Source: Muraenolepis orangiensis (Eukaryota > Chordata > Actinopteri > Gadiformes > Muraenolepididae). Taken from it: a DNA stretch of 64,000 nt. The position numbers were made by a program, and so were the translations under genes. Of this stretch, positions 45,475 through 55,898 are shown in pieces. Position 1 is the stretch's first letter, and each line of letters opens with the position of its first letter. Below the pieces are notes generated by a model. It was given only the letters and a program-made list of their open reading frames with translations. It ran no database searches and had not been told where the DNA came from. The stretch covers positions 1,708,834 through 1,772,833 of the forward strand of contig CM050999.1 of NCBI GenBank assembly GCA_027704905.1, in the 5' to 3' direction.

Positions 45475-48400
45475 AGATTCAGATTCAGATTCAGAAAACT
45501 TTATTAATCCCGAGGGAAATTAAGGTGCAACAGTTGACACAGGGGGAATAAATGCACACACAAGAATACTAAAACCTAAGCTAAAAAACAAAACAACAAC
45601 TAACTAAAATAAAACTATTATAAACAAATAGTTAAAATAATTCTAAATGAAGTCTAAATGTATTGATAAGTGAAGATAATTTACAGTATTATAACAGTAG
45701 TACGTAGGTATATACAATACACAACAATACGTATAGTGCAAATTGGCAGTAATAATATATTAATAAATAACTCAACTGAAAAGAACTGAAAAGTGACATG
45801 TGAAAAGTGAAAAAGTGAAAAGTGAATTCGGATTTGAAATAGAATTTACAGTGCAAAGTACAATGAGATGATTACAGTGCGTTGACCAAAAATAAAAGAA
45901 AAATAAGTACGTTGGCCTCAGGTCACTAAGTCTCCACTGTCCCTCTCACGACCCGAGGTAGAGGAATTATAGAGTCTAATAGCCACAGGAAGAAAGGACT
46001 TCCTATGGCGTTCTGTGGTGCACCTGGGTGGAATGAGTCTGTTGCTAAAGGTGCTTCTATATGAGGTCAGCACCTGATGGAGAGGGTGAGAGTTGTTGTC
46101 AAGGATACTACGCAGCTTGCGCAGCATCCTTCTCTCAGACACCACCAACAAGGAGTCCAGCTGGACCCCCAGGACAGCGCCAGCCTTCCTGACAATCCTG
46201 CTGATCTTGTTGGCGTCTGCTGATCTCAACCTGCTTCCCCAGCACACGACTCCGGAGAAGATGGCACTGGCTACCACCGACTGGTAGAACACATTCAGCA
46301 TCTTGTTGCAAACGTTGAAGGACCGGAGTCTCCGCAGGAAGTAAAGACGGCTCTGGCCCTTCTTGTAAACCGCCTCAGAGTTCTTGGCCCAGACCAGTTT
46401 GTTGTCCAGATGAACTCCCAGGTATTTATATTCCTGGACAGCTTCAGCGGACACACCCTTGATGGAAATGGGTGTGGGTGTGGATTTCCTCCTGCGGAAG
46501 TCCACCACCATCTCCTTCGTCTTGTCAGTGTTGAGCTGCATATGGTTCAGCTCACACCACTCAACGAAGGAGTCCACGACGCCCCTGTACTCCTCATCGT
46601 TTCCCTCGCTGACACAACCAACAACTGCAGAGTCGTCCGAGAACTTCTGCAGATGGCAGGACAAAGAGTTGTATTGGAAGTCTGAGGTGTACAGGGTGAA
46701 CAGGAATGGGGAAAGAACAGTTCCCTGTGGAGCACCAGTGCTGCTGACCACAGTGTCAGACACACAGTCCTGCAGTCTGACAAACTGTGGACGACCCGTC
46801 AAATAGTCAGTAATCCAGGACACCAGGGAAGAGTCCACCTTCATCGCCGTCAGCTTACTTCCCAGCAGGGCAGGCCGGATGGTGTTGAACGCACTGGAGA
46901 AGTCGAAAAACATGATTCTCACAGTGCTCCCGGGTCTGTCCAAGTGGGCGTAGGCACGATGGAGCAGGAAGATGATGGCGTCCTCCACTCCCAGTTTCGG
47001 CTGGTAGGCAAACTGAAGAGGGTCCAGTGATGATCTGACCAGGGGCCGAAGAAGCGTCAGGACCAGCCTCTCAAAGGATTTAGCCACGTGGGACGTCAGC
47101 GCCACCGGTCTGTAGTCGTTTGAGGTGCTGGGACGTGCCTTCTTCGGAACCGGCACCAGGCAGGATGTCTTCCACAGCACAGGGACCCTCTCCAGTCTCA
47201 TGCTCAGGTTGAAGATGTACTGCAGGACTCCACTCAGCTGGGCAGCACATGTTTTGAGGACCCTCGGGCTGACGCCGTCAGGACCTGCAGCCTTGTCTGG
47301 ATGGAGCCTGCACAGCACTTTCCTCACCTGCTCAGCTGTGAAGGTATGTGAGCCGTGTGTGGGGGCTGGAAGAGTCACTGTTGTGTTGATGGGGGAGGGG
47401 TGAGGTAGTGGTGGTGGGGGAGAGAGAACAGGTATGTTGATGCTGGAGAGGGACGGTGGGGGAGGGGGGACAGCAGGGCTGGGGGGCTGGAGGGGAATGG
47501 TTGTAGAGGGGCTGGGGGAGGGGGGGTAGACCGGAGCCCACTCATTGAATCTATTGAAAAACAAATTCAACTCGTTGGCCCGATCAGGACCCCCCCCTAT
47601 TGTCTGGCTACCAGGTTGTTTGTAGCCAGTGATGCTCCTCATGCCACTCCACACATCCTTCAGGTTGTTCTGCTGAAGTTTGTGCTCCAGCTTCCTCCTG
47701 TAGTTGTCTTTGCCCTGCTGGATCCTCTCCTTCAGCTCCCTCTGAACCCGCCTCATCTGCTCCCTATCCCCATCTCTGAAGGCCCTCTTCTTCTCATTGA
47801 GCAGGACCTTGATGTCTCGGGTGACCCATGGCTTGTTGTTGGGGAAACAGCGTACAGTCTCTGTGGGAACAACACTGTCCACACAGAAGTTGATGTACCC
47901 TGTTATACAATCCGTGAGATCATCAAGGTCCTCTCCATGCAAATCACAGAGGAAATCCCAGTCTGTTGACTCAAAGCAGCCCCGCAAGTCCTCATCGGCC
48001 TCCTGTGACCATCTCCTCACAGTCCTTGTGGTCACAGGCAGCCGCTGTACTAGAGGCCTATACAGGGGCTGCAGGTGGATGAGGTTGTGGTCTGACCTTC
48101 CAAGAGGAGGAAGGGCAGTGGCGCTGTATGCCTCCTTAACATTGGCATACAGCAGGTCCAGTGTCTTATTTTCCCTGGTGGGACAGTCCACAAACTGCTT
48201 GAAGGTGGGCAGTGTTGCAGCCAGAGTCACATGGTTAAAGTCCCCAGATATCGCGATGAATGCTTCAGGGTGCTGTGTCTGAAGTCTCGCGACGGCGGAA
48301 TGGGTGACGTCACACGCGAGCGCAGCGTTTGCCGACGGTGGAATGTAAACAATAACAAGAAGCACATGGGAGAACTCTCGCGGCAGATAGTATGGCCGCA

Positions 48401-48724
48401 GACTCACGGCCAGCAGTTCAATGTCCGGGCTACACACACGTTCCTTCACAGTAACATGTCCAGGGTTACACCACTTGTTGTTAACGAGAATAGCAAGTCC
48501 CCCACCTTTCCTCTTGCCACTCTCGCGGTGCGTCCTGTCCGCCCGGACGGTTAGAAAGCCGTCCACGGTAACATTAGAGTCCGGGGTGTCCTCGTTGAGC
48601 CACGTCTCCGTGAAACAAAGCACGCTGCTCTCCCGGTACACCCGCTGGGTCATCACCAGGCCCGCTAGCTCGTCCATCTTATTCGCTAGCGACCTCACGT
48701 TCCCCATGGTGATGGAAGGGAGTC
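45475..48724 (-). mobile_element. Rex1-type LINE inside Harbinger
   Basis: Minus-strand LINE with 3' UTR 45,475-45,917, terminal (CTGAAT)n, and the TTCCCTCGGGATTAATAAAG end found again at 11.6 and 54.8 kb. 5' truncated near 48,724. No exact target duplication seen (ACGATTAG on the left and ACGTTAG on the right are similar). Confidence 0.9.
45918..48707 (-). CDS. Rex1-type LINE ORF2: endonuclease and reverse transcriptase, open
   Basis: 929 codons with no stop or frameshift. N-terminal apurinic-type endonuclease: NVRSLANKMDEL, TETWLNEDTPDS, SGDFNH, GRSDHNLI. Linker about residues 200-400 includes a very proline-rich stretch (about 395-450). RT: KAAGPDGVSPRVLK, NDYRPVALTS, FFDFSSAFNTIRP, GAPQGTVLSPFLFTLYTSD, and the catalytic box as KFSDDSAVVG, then EYKYLGVHLDNKLVW. 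It nicks target DNA and copies the LINE RNA. The first Met is chosen because the element is truncated just upstream, so the natural N-terminus is probably missing. An unbroken frame implies a young copy. Confidence 0.9.
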   Translation of the reverse strand: MGNVRSLANKMDELAGLVMTQRVYRESSVLCFTETWLNEDTPDSNVTVDGFLTVRADRTHRESGKRKGGGLAILVNNKWCNPGHVTVKERVCSPDIELLAVSLRPYYLPREFSHVLLVIVYIPPSANAALACDVTHSAVARLQTQHPEAFIAISGDFNHVTLAATLPTFKQFVDCPTRENKTLDLLYANVKEAYSATALPPLGRSDHNLIHLQPLYRPLVQRLPVTTRTVRRWSQEADEDLRGCFESTDWDFLCDLHGEDLDDLTDCITGYINFCVDSVVPTETVRCFPNNKPWVTRDIKVLLNEKKRAFRDGDREQMRRVQRELKERIQQGKDNYRRKLEHKLQQNNLKDVWSGMRSITGYKQPGSQTIGGGPDRANELNLFFNRFNEWAPVYPPSPSPSTTIPLQPPSPAVPPPPPSLSSINIPVLSPPPPLPHPSPINTTVTLPAPTHGSHTFTAEQVRKVLCRLHPDKAAGPDGVSPRVLKTCAAQLSGVLQYIFNLSMRLERVPVLWKTSCLVPVPKKARPSTSNDYRPVALTSHVAKSFERLVLTLLRPLVRSSLDPLQFAYQPKLGVEDAIIFLLHRAYAHLDRPGSTVRIMFFDFSSAFNTIRPALLGSKLTAMKVDSSLVSWITDYLTGRPQFVRLQDCVSDTVVSSTGAPQGTVLSPFLFTLYTSDFQYNSLSCHLQKFSDDSAVVGCVSEGNDEEYRGVVDSFVEWCELNHMQLNTDKTKEMVVDFRRRKSTPTPISIKGVSAEAVQEYKYLGVHLDNKLVWAKNSEAVYKKGQSRLYFLRRLRSFNVCNKMLNVFYQSVVASAIFSGVVCWGSRLRSADANKISRIVRKAGAVLGVQLDSLLVVSERRMLRKLRSILDNNSHPLHQVLTSYRSTFSNRLIPPRCTTERHRKSFLPVAIRLYNSSTSGRERDSGDLVT

Positions 48725-48815
48725 AACGTTAGACGAGCGTGTTGAGCGTGTGACTAACGTGTGACTAACGACAGACTAGCATGTTGCTGGCGTGTGGGTT
48801 GCATGTTCAAACGGG

Positions 48816-48822
48816 TATAAAA
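48816..48822 (+). promoter_or_regulatory. TATA box of the Harbinger SANT/Myb gene
   Basis: TATAAAA 57 bp before the ATG at 48,879, in otherwise GC-rich sequence. Confidence 0.5.
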
Positions 48823-49398
48823 CGCGAGGAAATCACAGTGGATTCAGTTGTTCTTCTGCATATTGAACAGTGCACATCATGCCGCCAAGAGGAAAAAAGC
48901 GTGTGAGGGGGACTACTGCTACTGCTACTAGGGATACTAGTAGTAGAAGGGCTACAAGTGCTTCAAGGAAGAAGAATGCACCGCCTCTTTCTCTGGCAAT
49001 GTCCTCAGATGAAGAAGAACACCACGAGGAAGAGCCCATCCGAGGTGTGACACACCATGTGACACCCCCTGAAGACCCTGAAGACCCCAATGAGGACGTT
49101 CCGACCATGCCAAAGAGAGGGAAGAAGCAGAGGAAGGACTGCAGGATCCAGGACCGGGCTGTGGAGGATAGTCTGGTGGAGTTTTTCCGCGAAAACGAAA
49201 TGCTGTGGAACTCACAGAAGACAGAGTAAAGGAACAAGGCGAAGAGGCAACGGATACTCGAGACCAAGGCCACAGAGCTGGAGATCGGGGTGGACCACCT
49301 GTGGACCTGGTTCAAGTCCCTCAGGGACATGTTCACAAGGCAGTATTTATGTTTGAAATTATGAAAATGCTTCAAATAATTGCCATGACTTCAATAAT

Positions 49399-52100
49399 GA
49401 CCTCTCCGGGAACCATCACCTTTACTCACTTTGTTGGAGTTTACCCCGGTGGACGAGAGGGTCGCCTCCCTACGCCTTAGGGTCATGGGAGGGAAAACTC
49501 TGACTGTTGTTTGTGCCTATGCACCAAACAACAGTTCGGAATATCCCGCCTTCTTGCACACCCTGGATGGAGTCCTGCATGGGGCTCCTGAAGGGGACTC
49601 TATAGTCCTCCTGGGAGACTTCAACGCACACGTGGGTAACGATAGGGAAACTTGGAGGGGCGTGTTGGGGATGAATGGCCTACCTGATCTGAACCGGAGT
49701 GGGGTTTTGTTATTGGATTTCTGTGCTAGTCATGGATTGGCCATAACAAACACCATGTTCAAACATAAGGATGCTCATAAGTGTACATGGTACCAGAGTA
49801 CCTTAGGCCGAAGGTCAATGATCGATTTTGTTATCGTGTCATCTGGCCTGAGGCCGCATTTTTTGGACACTCGGGTGAAGAGAGGGGCAGAGCTGTCAAC
49901 CGATCACCATCTGGTGGTGAGTGGGGTAAGATGGCGGGGGAAGCCTCTGGACAGACCTGGTAAGCACACACGTGTAGTGCGGGTGAACTGGGAACGTCTG
50001 GTGGATGCCCCTGTCCGGGAGACCTTCAACTCCCACCTCCGGCGGACTTTTTCGGGCATCTCTGTGGAGGCTGGGGTCATTGTTCAAAGCTTCTATTGCC
50101 GAAGCTGCGGTTGAGAGCTGTGGCCTCAAGGTCATTGGTGCCTCAAGGGGCGGCAACCCTCGGACTTCGTGGTGGACACAGGTGGTCAGGGAAGCCGTCC
50201 GGCTGAAGAAGGAGGCCTTCCGGGCTATGTTAGCCTGTGAGACTCCGGACTCAGTTGCGAGGTATCGACAGGCCAACAGGACGGCAGCCTCGGCTGTAGC
50301 GCCGGCAAAGCAGCGGGTGTGGGAGGATTTCGGAGAAACCATGGAGAAGGACTTTCATTCGGCACCAAAGCGTTTCTGGCAAACAATCCGGCGCCTCAGG
50401 AGGGGGAAGCGTGGATCCATCCAAGCTGTGCACAGTAAGGGTGGGACATTGCTGACCTCAACTGAGGAGGTGATCGGGCGGTGGAAAGAACACTTTGAGG
50501 AACTTCTTAACCCAACTACACCCTCAATGGTAGAGACAGAGCTGGAGGATGAAGGACGGCAAACATCAATCTCCCTGGAGGAAGTCACTGTGGTAGTCAA
50601 ACATCTCCGCTGTGGCAAAGCCCCAGGGGTTGATGAGATCCGTCCAGAAATGCTAAAGGCTCTGGGTGTTGAGGGGCTGTCATGGATGACACGTCTTTTC
50701 AACATTGCGTGGAAGTCTGGGACAGTGCCTGAGGAGTGGCAAACGGGGGTGGTGGTACCCCTGTTCAAAAAGGGTGACCAGAGGGTGTGTGCCAATTACA
50801 GGGGTATCACATTACTCAGCCTCCCTGGGAAAGTCAACTCCAAAGTGCTGGAAAGGAGGGTTCGGCCGATAGTCGAACCTCAGATTGAAGAGGAACAATG
50901 CGGATTCCGCCCTGGTCGTGGAACAACGGACCAGCTTTTCTCTCTTGCAAGGATCCTGGAGGGGGCTTGGGAGTATGCCCATCCGGTCTACATGTGTTTT
51001 GTGGATTTGGAGAAGGCATATGATCGGGTCCCTCGGGAAATACTTTGGGGGGTGCTGCGGGAGTATGGGGTGCGGGGGTCACTGTTGAGGGCCATCCAAT
51101 CTCTCTACTCCTAAAGCAAGAGCTGTGTCCGGATTCTCGGTAGTAAGTCGGGCCTGTTCTCAGTGGGTGTTGGCCTCCGCCAGGGCTGCGCTTTGTCACC
51201 CATCCTGTTTGTTATTTTCATGGACAGGATTTCATGGCGTAGTCATGGAGAGGAGGGGTTTGAGTATGGTGGGCTCAGGATTGAATCGCTGCTGTTTGCA
51301 GATGATGTGGTCCTGTTTGCGTCATCAGTATGTGACCTTCAGCACTCACTGGATCGGTTTGCAGCGGAATGTGAAGCGGCTGGGATGAGGATCAGCACCT
51401 CCAAATCTGAGGCCATGGTTATTACCAGGAAACCAGTGGATTGTCTACTCCAAGTAGGGAGGGAGTCCTTATCCCAAGTGAAGGAGTTCAAGTATCTCGG
51501 GGTCTTGTTCTCGAGTGAGGGGAGGATGGAGCGTGAGATTGACAGGAGAATAGGTGCAGCGGGAGCGGTATTGGGTGCACTTTGGTGCACCGTTGTAACC
51601 AAAAGAGAGCTGAGCCAGAAGGCAAAACTCTCGATCTACCGATCAGTCTTCGTTCCTACCCTCATGGCCATGAACAATGGGTAATGACCGAAAGGACGAG
51701 ATCGCGAATACAAGTGGCCGAAATGAGTTTCCTCAGGAGGGTGGCTGGTATCTCCCTGAGGGATAGGGTGAGAAGCTCAGTCACTCGTGAGAGACTCGGA
51801 GTAGAGCCGCTGCTCCTTCGCGTAGAAAGGAGCCAGTTGAGGTGGTTCGGGCATCTAGTAAGGATGCTTCCTGGTCGCCTCCCGAGGGAGGTTTTCCAGG
51901 CACATACAACTGGGAAGAGACCACGGGGCAGACTGAGGTACAGGTGGGGTGATTACATCTCCACACTGGCCTGGGAACGCCTCGGGATCCCCCAGTCAGA
52001 GCTAGTCGATGTTGCCAGGGAGAGGGAAGTTTGGAGTCCCCTGCTGAAACTGCTACCTCCGCGACCCGATTATAAGCGGGAGAAGATGGATGGATGGATG
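49399..52100 (+). mobile_element. Rex3 (RTE-type) LINE inside Harbinger
   Basis: Flanked by the 12-bp duplication GACTTCAATAAT (49,387-49,398 and 52,101-52,112). 5' truncated within the endonuclease. Ends in (GATG)n, the hallmark of Rex3. Confidence 0.95.
49431..52080 (+). pseudogene. Rex3 endonuclease-RT polyprotein, frameshifted
   Basis: Endonuclease GDFNAHVGNDRETW, CTWYQS, DFVIVSSGLRPH and STDHHLVV to about 50,090. A shift near 50,090 continues as SIAEAAVESCGLKVIGAS, then the RT: GKAPGVDEIRPEMLKAL, VVVPLFKKGDQRVCANYRGI, CGFRPGRGTTDQLF, CFVDLEKAYDRVPREIL. A stop at 51,112 and another shift precede VGLRQGCALSPILFVIFMDR and LLFADDVVLFASS (catalytic DD present). A further shift near 51,680 precedes the C-terminus (MSFLRRVAGISLRDRVRSS, WERLGIPQSEL). 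At least three breaks. Confidence 0.92.
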
Positions 52101-52309
52101 GACTTCAATAATAATGGAAATTATATACTTACCATATACTTACCTTATGCTTATAATACCTACCAGGTTGGAAAAGAAGAAGAGTGGGGAGGGCCAGCAA
52201 CAGTTTACGGAGAGGGAGGATACGGATAACGAGAGACGTGGACAAAAGCCAAATTTGGCTTTTTCCACCGTGCTGTCAACCACCGCTCAAAGCCCGCCCA
52301 GAGTGTAAG

Positions 52310-53165
52310 TATTGATGTGGATATTGACCTAATCATATAATTATACTACGATATTGAATAATAAGTGAAAGACAAATGTATGTACAATTGTTTTGTCGTG
52401 TTTACCTGTGTCATTCCGTGTCTTTCCAGTTGAAGGCGATCATAGCCCAAACTCAGGGGGGCCTGGATGAGGCCGAGCGGGCAGCGGCGGAGGAGAGGGT
52501 TGATGTTGAGGAGTTTGCTGACCCCGTCCCCGTCGTAGAACGTCAACCCACCCCAGCCCTGTCGGTGTCCTCCGACATGGAGACCCTCCAGAGGAAGGCC
52601 AAGGAGAGATGATGACGATGCTACGTGAGCAACTCCCGCCTCCTGAGCCAGTCACCGAGAGGACCATCTACGCCGCCTACGTCAAAAGTGTGCTGCTGGG
52701 GCTGAGTGTCAAGGACTTTCGCCGGGCCCGGAAAGGCGTCAACAAGGTCCTGAGGCCCTTCTGCGAGATTCAACCGACGACGACAGTGAGGACCGGTCCA
52801 ATAGACCCCCGCTCCAATAGACCCCCCTCCATACAGCCCTCGACTCAGTCATGGTGAGCTTAATTATTCCCATTACTTTCAATTATAACTAGAATTGGTG
52901 CGTTGGCAACGCACCCCCCACCCCCAAGCCATTTTGGTCTTCAACTCCGCGGACCCTGCCTAAATGTCCCTGATTCAAGACCTGCAGCCCTGTGAATCTG
53001 GTTGTCAGAAATACTAACCTAATCATATAATTATACTACGATATTGAATAATAATTGAAAGACAATTGTTTATTGTGTATTGTTTATTGTTTACCTGTGT
53101 CTTTCCAGTTGAAGGCGATCATAGCCCAAACTCAGGGGGACCTGGATGAGGCCGAGCGGTGTGAA
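52310..53165 (+). repeat. partial tandem duplication of a Harbinger exon
   Basis: 52,324-52,497 and 53,017-53,158 share CCTAATCATATAATTATACT, a TTTCCAG acceptor and the exon start TTGAAGGCGATCATAGCCCA. The second copy breaks off after GGCCGAGCGG, so it is an inactive exon fragment. Confidence 0.85.
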
Positions 53166-53429
53166 TGTGTGATTGTGATTATTATTTCCTTTAATTGTAT
53201 AATGTTATATTGATGTACTGTTATTCTTACTGTGAATTACGAAATAATGGGTGTTATTCCTGGAGTTTTATGTTATTAAAATAAATTATTTAAATTTGAC
53301 ACTGAATTTGTGTTTCTTAATGTTTATTATTAGAAACATCCACACATCCCCACACATTGTCTATGTCACAAGAGTCCTCATATCATATCCATGTGCCATG
53401 GAACAGCACCAGCCTCCGAGTTACACCAG

Positions 53430-53456
53430 CCTAACCCTAACCCTAACCCTAACCCT
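53430..53456 (+). repeat. interstitial telomere-type repeat
   Basis: Four and a half perfect CCTAAC units (TTAGGG on the other strand), at the C-terminal edge of the transposase frame. Confidence 0.9.
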
Positions 53457-54590
53457 GTTCCAGGAGGTTCCTCTGGTGTTTCCCCTGTCTGTTATCCACG
53501 TTGGGACCTCTGACATTGACGGTGTCCTCCAGATTGCGCTGTGTTCTCCATTGTCCAGGAATCACTTGATGATTGTCGTCATCCCGGTCCATACGAAAGT
53601 TCTGCTGACGTGGATACCGCATACGCATGACATTGTGCAAACACATGCGCGTGGTAACGATGAGCCTCACTGTAGCGGGAGCATGGGTCATGGTGGTGAG
53701 GAGTACCTGGAACCTATTGGCAAGGATGCTGAAGGCATTTACGACCACACAACGTGCCCTTGACAGCCTGTAGTTGAAGATCCTCTCGTCGTCGATCATT
53801 CCACGGTGCGAGTACGGCTTCATCCAGTTAGGCCTCAAGGCGAACGTGTCGTCACCGATGAGGTAGTACGGCACATCCTCATTGTCGTCGGGCAGGGGTT
53901 CAGCTGGTGGGAAGCCGATGGAGCCATCATCGATGCAGTCTTTTAGCTCAGACCCGTTGTAGATTTGTGCGTCGGATGCTGCTCCTTTCCCTGAAAAACA
54001 CAAATTACATCAACATAAACATACAGTACAAATAACAACTACAAATAATAACACCAAAAATAATTGAATTCAATCTCAATTAAAGACACTATGTGAAAGA
54101 ACACTTACCACCAACATCTGCCCAGATGAACTTGTAATCTGTGTCCACCAGGGCCATCATCACCACGGAGTAGAATCCCTTGTAGTTGCAGTCGGTTGAT
54201 CCTGAAGAGTTCGGGCATCTGCAGGCAACGTGTTTGCCGTCAAGGTCACCGCAACAGTGAGGGAAGTTCCACTTTGTCCTGAACTGGTTGGCAATCTCCC
54301 GCCAGGCTTCAGGAGTGCTTGGAGGGGTCATCACTTCGTCCAGATACTCGTCAACGATCGCCTGGCACACTTCACGGACGAGGACTGAGATTGTGTTAGA
54401 TGGAACGCCCACCCAAACTTCATGTCAGCATACTTAGATCCAGAGGCCAAATGTCGCAGTGTCACCGCCAGTTTCAGGCCAGGTTCCAGGGGCTCTCGGT
54501 AGAAGGTGTGCTGCTTCGTCAATCTGCCTCTGACACGCTCAAGGATCTCATCAAACATTTCAGGTGGCATGCGCATGAAGTTCTCTGCGG
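53457..54590 (-). pseudogene. PIF/Harbinger DDE transposase (HARBI1-like), catalytically broken
   Basis: Minus strand. 54,590-54,420 encodes an N-terminal helical part (MRMPPEMFDEILERV, RHLASGSKYADMKF); after a frame change 54,412-54,110 gives MGVPSNTISVLVREVC and the first catalytic Asp in CCGDLDGKHVACRCP. An intron (GTAAGT at about 54,108 to an AG near 53,993) joins to GKGAASDAQIYNGS, the region of the second Asp, and RPNWMKPYSHRG. The third site, normally V-[IV]-E-N-[AT]-F-G, reads RCVVVNAFSILANRF: the Glu is Val. HARBI1-type enzymes cut and paste DNA at TTA/TAA-like sites; this one should be inactive. Confidence 0.88.
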
Positions 54591-55344
54591 GCGAGGTCCC
54601 TCGATGTGCTCAGCTATGTTCAGGTTCAGTACATGTACTTCATGCTGGGCTATGGCAAGCATATATACCCTCCTTAGTCTTTCTGGATCCTCCATGGCGG
54701 GTGTACTCTACGGTAGCCCAACATCAACTGAACCCTGCTTTAAAGATTCAAGATTCAAGAGACTTTATTTATCCCGAGGGAAATTAAGGTGCAACAGTTG
54801 AAACAGGGGGAATAAATGCACACAAAAAATCGGTTTATATACCCACATGCATGGACGTTCGGGAAACGCTCAACTGACGCTCATTGGACACCATATGACG
54901 TTCGTTTGACGTTATTCACACGCTGCGTGCGCTAGGGGTGCGCTAGGGGTCCGTTCAGTGGTCGTTTACAGGTCGCCAGTGAGTCGTTCACTGCAAAGCA
55001 AAGATTGTGAACGATTAATAACAACCAAGTAACGCTAGGGTAACGACTGACTAACAATAGCCGTCCGCGTGCAATGTTCGGCGAACGTTAGTACAACGTT
55101 CCACGAACGTTCTCCAGCGTTTAACGTTAAACGTTGAAGAACGCTGGTCTCCATGAGAACTTTTGTGCATGTTCAAAACTTTATTTTCGGACCAGCGTTC
55201 TCCGCCGATCACCGCCGATCACCGACAATTATCAGCGTTCACACAACGCTCTTCTGGCGCTATACCAGCGACCACGAACGATTACCAACGTTTCATCAAA
55301 CGTTCATAGAACGCTGACCAGAACGTTATGGGGTGACGGCACCT
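54591..55344. other. Harbinger right end with a Rex1 tail
   Basis: Non-coding end of the transposon. 54,744-54,829 is a Rex1-type LINE 3' tail (minus) with TTTATCCCGAGGGAAATTAA. The last 300 bp is rich in AACGTT-type motifs (GAACGTT, AACGCT) that form the subterminal region and terminal inverted repeat. Confidence 0.75.
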
Positions 55345-55584
55345 TTACAAGCAGAAGTTGAAGTCCACGCCCACAATTGTAAAGAACGTGCGTCACTGGA
55401 CAAACGATGCCGTACTACACCTGCAGGGGGGATAGAAATCACTGACTGGAGTGTATTCAAGACCACTGACCTTGATGTGTATGCAGATCATGTCACAGCA
55501 TACATTAACAGGCTAGTGGAGCAATGCATCCCGACCAGGTCTGTTCACTCAATCCCGAACCGCAAACATACGGAACAAACTTAA

Positions 55585-55852
55585 GGAACATTACATTACA
55601 TTACATTACATTACAGTCATTTAGCAGACGCTTTTATCCAAAGCGACTTACAATAGTGTGTTTCAACAAAGGAAGGTAAGAGAACAACTCGTCACCAGAA
55701 GGAAGAAGTGCATTTCATTTCTAACAAGTCTCCAAGAACTGAACCAGGGCTCAGGTAGAAGTACAATAATTCAGGCAAAAATGTAAGGGAAAAAGTACAA
55801 TAGGTTGGCAAACAATATGCAACAATATCTAGAACAATATATACCTATCTAT

Positions 55853-55898
<46 letters not shown>

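Larger units (their letters stand above)
48879..52857 (+). pseudogene. Harbinger SANT/Myb-like accessory protein, split by Rex3
   Basis: Exon 1 from ATG 48,879: basic N-terminus (MPPRGKKRVRG), acidic serine stretch, then DRAVEDSLVEFFRENEMLWN. A TAA near 49,227-49,229 interrupts it before RNKAKRQRILETKATELEIG and DHLWTWFKSLRDMFTR, the conserved DNA-binding-like part. The Rex3 LINE is inserted right after. Downstream exons: 52,164-52,307 (GEGQQQFTERE...SPPRV, then GTAAGT) and 52,431 on (LKAIIAQTQGG, shifting frame near 52,610 into MLREQLPPPEPVTERTIYAA), stopping at 52,857. Such proteins assist Harbinger transposases in nuclear import and end binding. Not functional here. Confidence 0.75.
45211..55344 (+). 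mobile_element. PIF/Harbinger transposon, 10.1 kb with inserts
   Basis: Ends TGGGGCCGTCACACCATAAC and, reverse-complemented, AGGTGCCGTCACCCCATAAC, followed by a longer imperfect inverted repeat (GTTCTGGT, GTTCTATGAACGTT). Target duplication TTA at 45,208-45,210 and 55,345-55,347. Removing the element restores the LINE-D reading frame. It carries two convergent genes: a SANT/Myb-like protein (plus) and a DDE transposase (minus). Later insertions: Rex1 (45.48-48.72), Rex3 (49.40-52.10) and a Rex1 tail (54.74-54.83). Without the two large ones it would be about 4.2 kb. Confidence 0.92.

Noticed and set aside
52609..52857. Independent small gene starting MMTMLREQLPPPEP
   Set aside because: It continues the Harbinger SANT/Myb exon after a one-frame slip, and is better read as part of that pseudogene.
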